In this document: positions 39,445 through 40,979 of the stretch, one piece after another
Position numbering within the stretch: the first letter of the stretch is position 1
Layout: the number at the start of each line of letters is the position of its first letter
Assembly: GCA_019745505.1 (NCBI GenBank)
Contig: JAIETE010000209.1
Coordinates: 1 to 40,979 of the forward strand
Origin: Candidatus Obscuribacterales bacterium
GTDB lineage: Bacteria; Cyanobacteriota; Vampirovibrionia; Obscuribacterales; Obscuribacteraceae
DNA length: 40,979 bases
Direction: 5' to 3'
Made by a program: the position numbers and the translations under genes
Notes under the pieces: generated by a model
What the model saw: only the letters and a program-made list of their open reading frames with translations
Told to the model about the DNA's origin: nothing
Databases searched by the model: none

Positions 39445-40687
39445 CGGTATTTTCGGATTCTGTGGTCGGCGATTGCCTCCAAGCGCGAATGAAAAGTGCT
39501 ATCCCAAGCGGCAAGAGCAGAAAGAACCAGGGATTTAGCTGCCCCCCTTTGAGCAGGTAATTGTGCTGAATTTCTATGGACATTGGCAAAACAAAGACGA
39601 TAGTTCCCAGCATCACTGCCAGCTTCCAAATTTGCCCGAAGGGAATCACCGAGTCATTGAAAATCATTATTATCGTGGGCACGAGCAAAAGCAAGTCATA
39701 GGTGTGGCAGTGCATAGAAGCTACCAGCGCCAATGGGGTGAAACCTAGAGCTCCGATTCTGAGAGCGTTGTCTCGATTACGGAATTTCCAGCCCACAAAC
39801 GCTCCAAGCGCGATGGTTGCAAGATATAGGGCTGACGTAACTGTGAAAATTGTTGTTGCTGATTGAGGGAAAAGCCGCAACAATTGACCTCGTATTGTCG
39901 GGTTCAACTCCGGCTGCATGTAGGGCACGCTGCTCGGCGCGCTTACGAGAGCCATGTAATTTGATATCCCGACCGTTCCCATCGGTGCAAAGGCGATAAT
40001 ACTCAGCAGTGCAAAAACCGCGGCGCAGACTGCGAGAGCTTTTAATCTTTTTGCACCGGCCAGATATGCAAGAAAAGGCAGAAGCTGCTGCGGTTTTAGG
40101 ACAAAGAGAGCTAAGAAAAGCCCCGCTCCAACGTCCTGCTTCTTCTCCAGGCAATAAATCGCGCCTATGTATGAGAGCAAAAGTATTGGTGCCAATTGAT
40201 CGATGCGCAGCGAGTTGTAAGCTGCATCTGAAAGTCCGATTGCCGCGAGCAGATAACAGGTCTGCTTGTAATTGAGGCTGAACGTTTTCTTGAGCAGAAA
40301 AATGGCAACTGCGAGGCATGCCGCCAGCAAAAATTTCCAGACGTGTCGCATCACCTCTGGTGGCACAACAGCGATCGGCGTCAGCAATGCCAAGCCTTGC
40401 GGCGGCACGAAAAGCGGAACAATGCGCTGACCCATTGACGGATACAGTCTGTGCTGGGCTTCTTCCAGCCCTTTTAGAGTATAGCCGTCCGGTCCATGAC
40501 CCTCCAATATCAACTTTGCCGGAGCGTAGTATTCCGGCAAGTCACTGATGCCGCCAAATGCTGGCAACGATAAATAGATCAGTGTGCACAAGACGCCGAC
40601 ACCGATGACGGCAAAAAGTGTCGCGATGATGTTTTCAATCAGAGCGACTCTCTTCGCTTTGGCCGAATTGTCTTCGTTGGTTGTCAA
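39428..40687 (-). CDS. GT87-like (DUF2029) membrane glycosyltransferase
   Basis: 419 residues with about nine or ten membrane helices, in the style of GT-C polyprenyl-phosphate-dependent glycosyltransferases. Family landmarks are YYAPAKLILEGHGPDGY after the first helix (the early acidic loop), FVPPQGLALLTPIAVVPP, RIDQLAPILLLSYIGAIYCLE and VGAGLFLALFVLKPQQLLPFL, close to the 'GQ.N....AG......KPQ' pattern of GT87 alpha-mannosyltransferases. It probably adds a sugar to a glycan or lipid on the outer face of the inner membrane. The TTG start at 40687 has only a weak GGA ahead. Its end overlaps the end of the 36778 gene by 17 bp, in convergent orientation. Confidence 0.85.
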   Translation of the reverse strand: MTTNEDNSAKAKRVALIENIIATLFAVIGVGVLCTLIYLSLPAFGGISDLPEYYAPAKLILEGHGPDGYTLKGLEEAQHRLYPSMGQRIVPLFVPPQGLALLTPIAVVPPEVMRHVWKFLLAACLAVAIFLLKKTFSLNYKQTCYLLAAIGLSDAAYNSLRIDQLAPILLLSYIGAIYCLEKKQDVGAGLFLALFVLKPQQLLPFLAYLAGAKRLKALAVCAAVFALLSIIAFAPMGTVGISNYMALVSAPSSVPYMQPELNPTIRGQLLRLFPQSATTIFTVTSALYLATIALGAFVGWKFRNRDNALRIGALGFTPLALVASMHCHTYDLLLLVPTIIMIFNDSVIPFGQIWKLAVMLGTIVFVLPMSIEIQHNYLLKGGQLNPWFFLLLPLGIALFIRAWRQSPTTESENTASGSL

Positions 40688-40866
40688 TTTGTTTTCCGCA
40701 GTGCCAGTGTCGTCTTTCAGAGCTTAGCGCAAATCCCGCTCAGTCAGCTGTCCTCAATTGCTGGTTGGCAAGCGGAGTGGAAAGCGGCAGCAGCCGGTGT
40801 CACTGTGGGGAGCGCACGAATGATTGCTTCATGAAACGCTGGCAAGAGGCAGAAAAAACAGCCGGG

Positions 40867-40979
40867 ATGTTAGGATTTGAAGTTCAGATTTGGGTCTTGG
40901 CGCGCAAGCACAATCCACTTTGCGACCGCAGGATCCGGCAACCGGGAAAGTTTTTAGCTGTGAAGAAGCTCTCGATTCT
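40867..40979 (+). CDS. Possible start of a gene running off the window
   Basis: The frame is open from ATG 40867 to the window end. GTG 40960, in the same frame, begins VKKLSI, which looks like the start of an exported or ordinary protein. Neither start has a convincing ribosome-binding site, although GGGAAAG lies about 10 nt before the GTG. It is too short to identify. The rest of 40688-40866 shows nothing recognisable. Confidence 0.25.
   Translation, partial: MLGFEVQIWVLARKHNPLCDRRIRQPGKFLAVKKLSI

Noticed and set aside
1..40979. Mobile elements, phage genes, tRNA, rRNA or CRISPR arrays
   Set aside because: No transposase, integrase, structural phage protein, tRNA-like cloverleaf or spaced repeat array was seen on reading through. 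Small elements could be missed by eye.

Overview
The window looks like chromosomal DNA from a Gram-negative-type (diderm) bacterium with roughly even base composition. The diderm call rests on an RND metal-efflux pair, a lipoprotein and several Sec-exported proteins. The style of the genes (large calcium-binding-like proteins sharing a C-terminal domain, short secreted AQQ-type proteins, many small membrane proteins) recalls the non-photosynthetic Cyanobacteria-related Obscuribacterales/Vampirovibrionia. That placement is a tentative inference from memory. No rRNA, tRNA, CRISPR array, transposase or phage gene was seen.

Layout. 1-10213 is mostly housekeeping and transport on the plus strand: guaA (5' end cut off), a polytopic membrane protein, a minus-strand helical-repeat protein that may start with ATC, a CzcB/CzcA-type efflux pair and a GT-B glycosyltransferase. 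10276-17117 is a signalling and surface block: a membrane-anchored remnant of a kinase dimerisation domain, a NarL/FixJ response regulator, a large TadG-like protein, a secreted Gly/Pro-rich protein, a complete HisKA_3 histidine kinase, and an overlapping partner that lacks both the phospho-accepting His and the ATPase domain. 17132-19043 is a minus-strand run of three membrane proteins, followed by 0.9 kb with no convincing gene. 19932-23375 holds a secreted protein with an Acidobacteria-style TIGR03437 domain, three small cytosolic hypotheticals and two small membrane proteins. 23833-36712 is an accessory region rich in exported or unknown proteins: two proteins with a shared C-terminal domain (one with a classic EF-hand), a lysozyme-like protein, a TPR lipoprotein, two small secreted proteins, a MocR-type regulator, an 871-residue protein and a second response regulator. 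36778-40687 carries a rifampicin-phosphotransferase-like enzyme converging on a GT87-like membrane glycosyltransferase.

The most striking signal is regulatory. A 12-bp palindrome, TGACNNNNGTCA, occurs at least nine times exactly, almost always between genes, against about 0.6 expected by chance in 41 kb. At several promoters it sits at a fixed distance from a -10-like hexamer. In five of them (23833, 26473 minus, 27227, 31276, 35867 minus) the -10 starts exactly 59 nt after the start of the distal site. Four of those also have a degenerate second site 23 bp downstream, which lies 36 nt from the -10. Other copies place a single site 36 nt from the -10. This defines a candidate regulon tying the accessory genes to one DNA-binding regulator. 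The palindrome core resembles sites of NarL/FixJ regulators such as DosR (GGGACTTTAGTCCC), so the two response regulators here are the natural candidates. The complete kinase and two kinase-dead relatives would feed into them.
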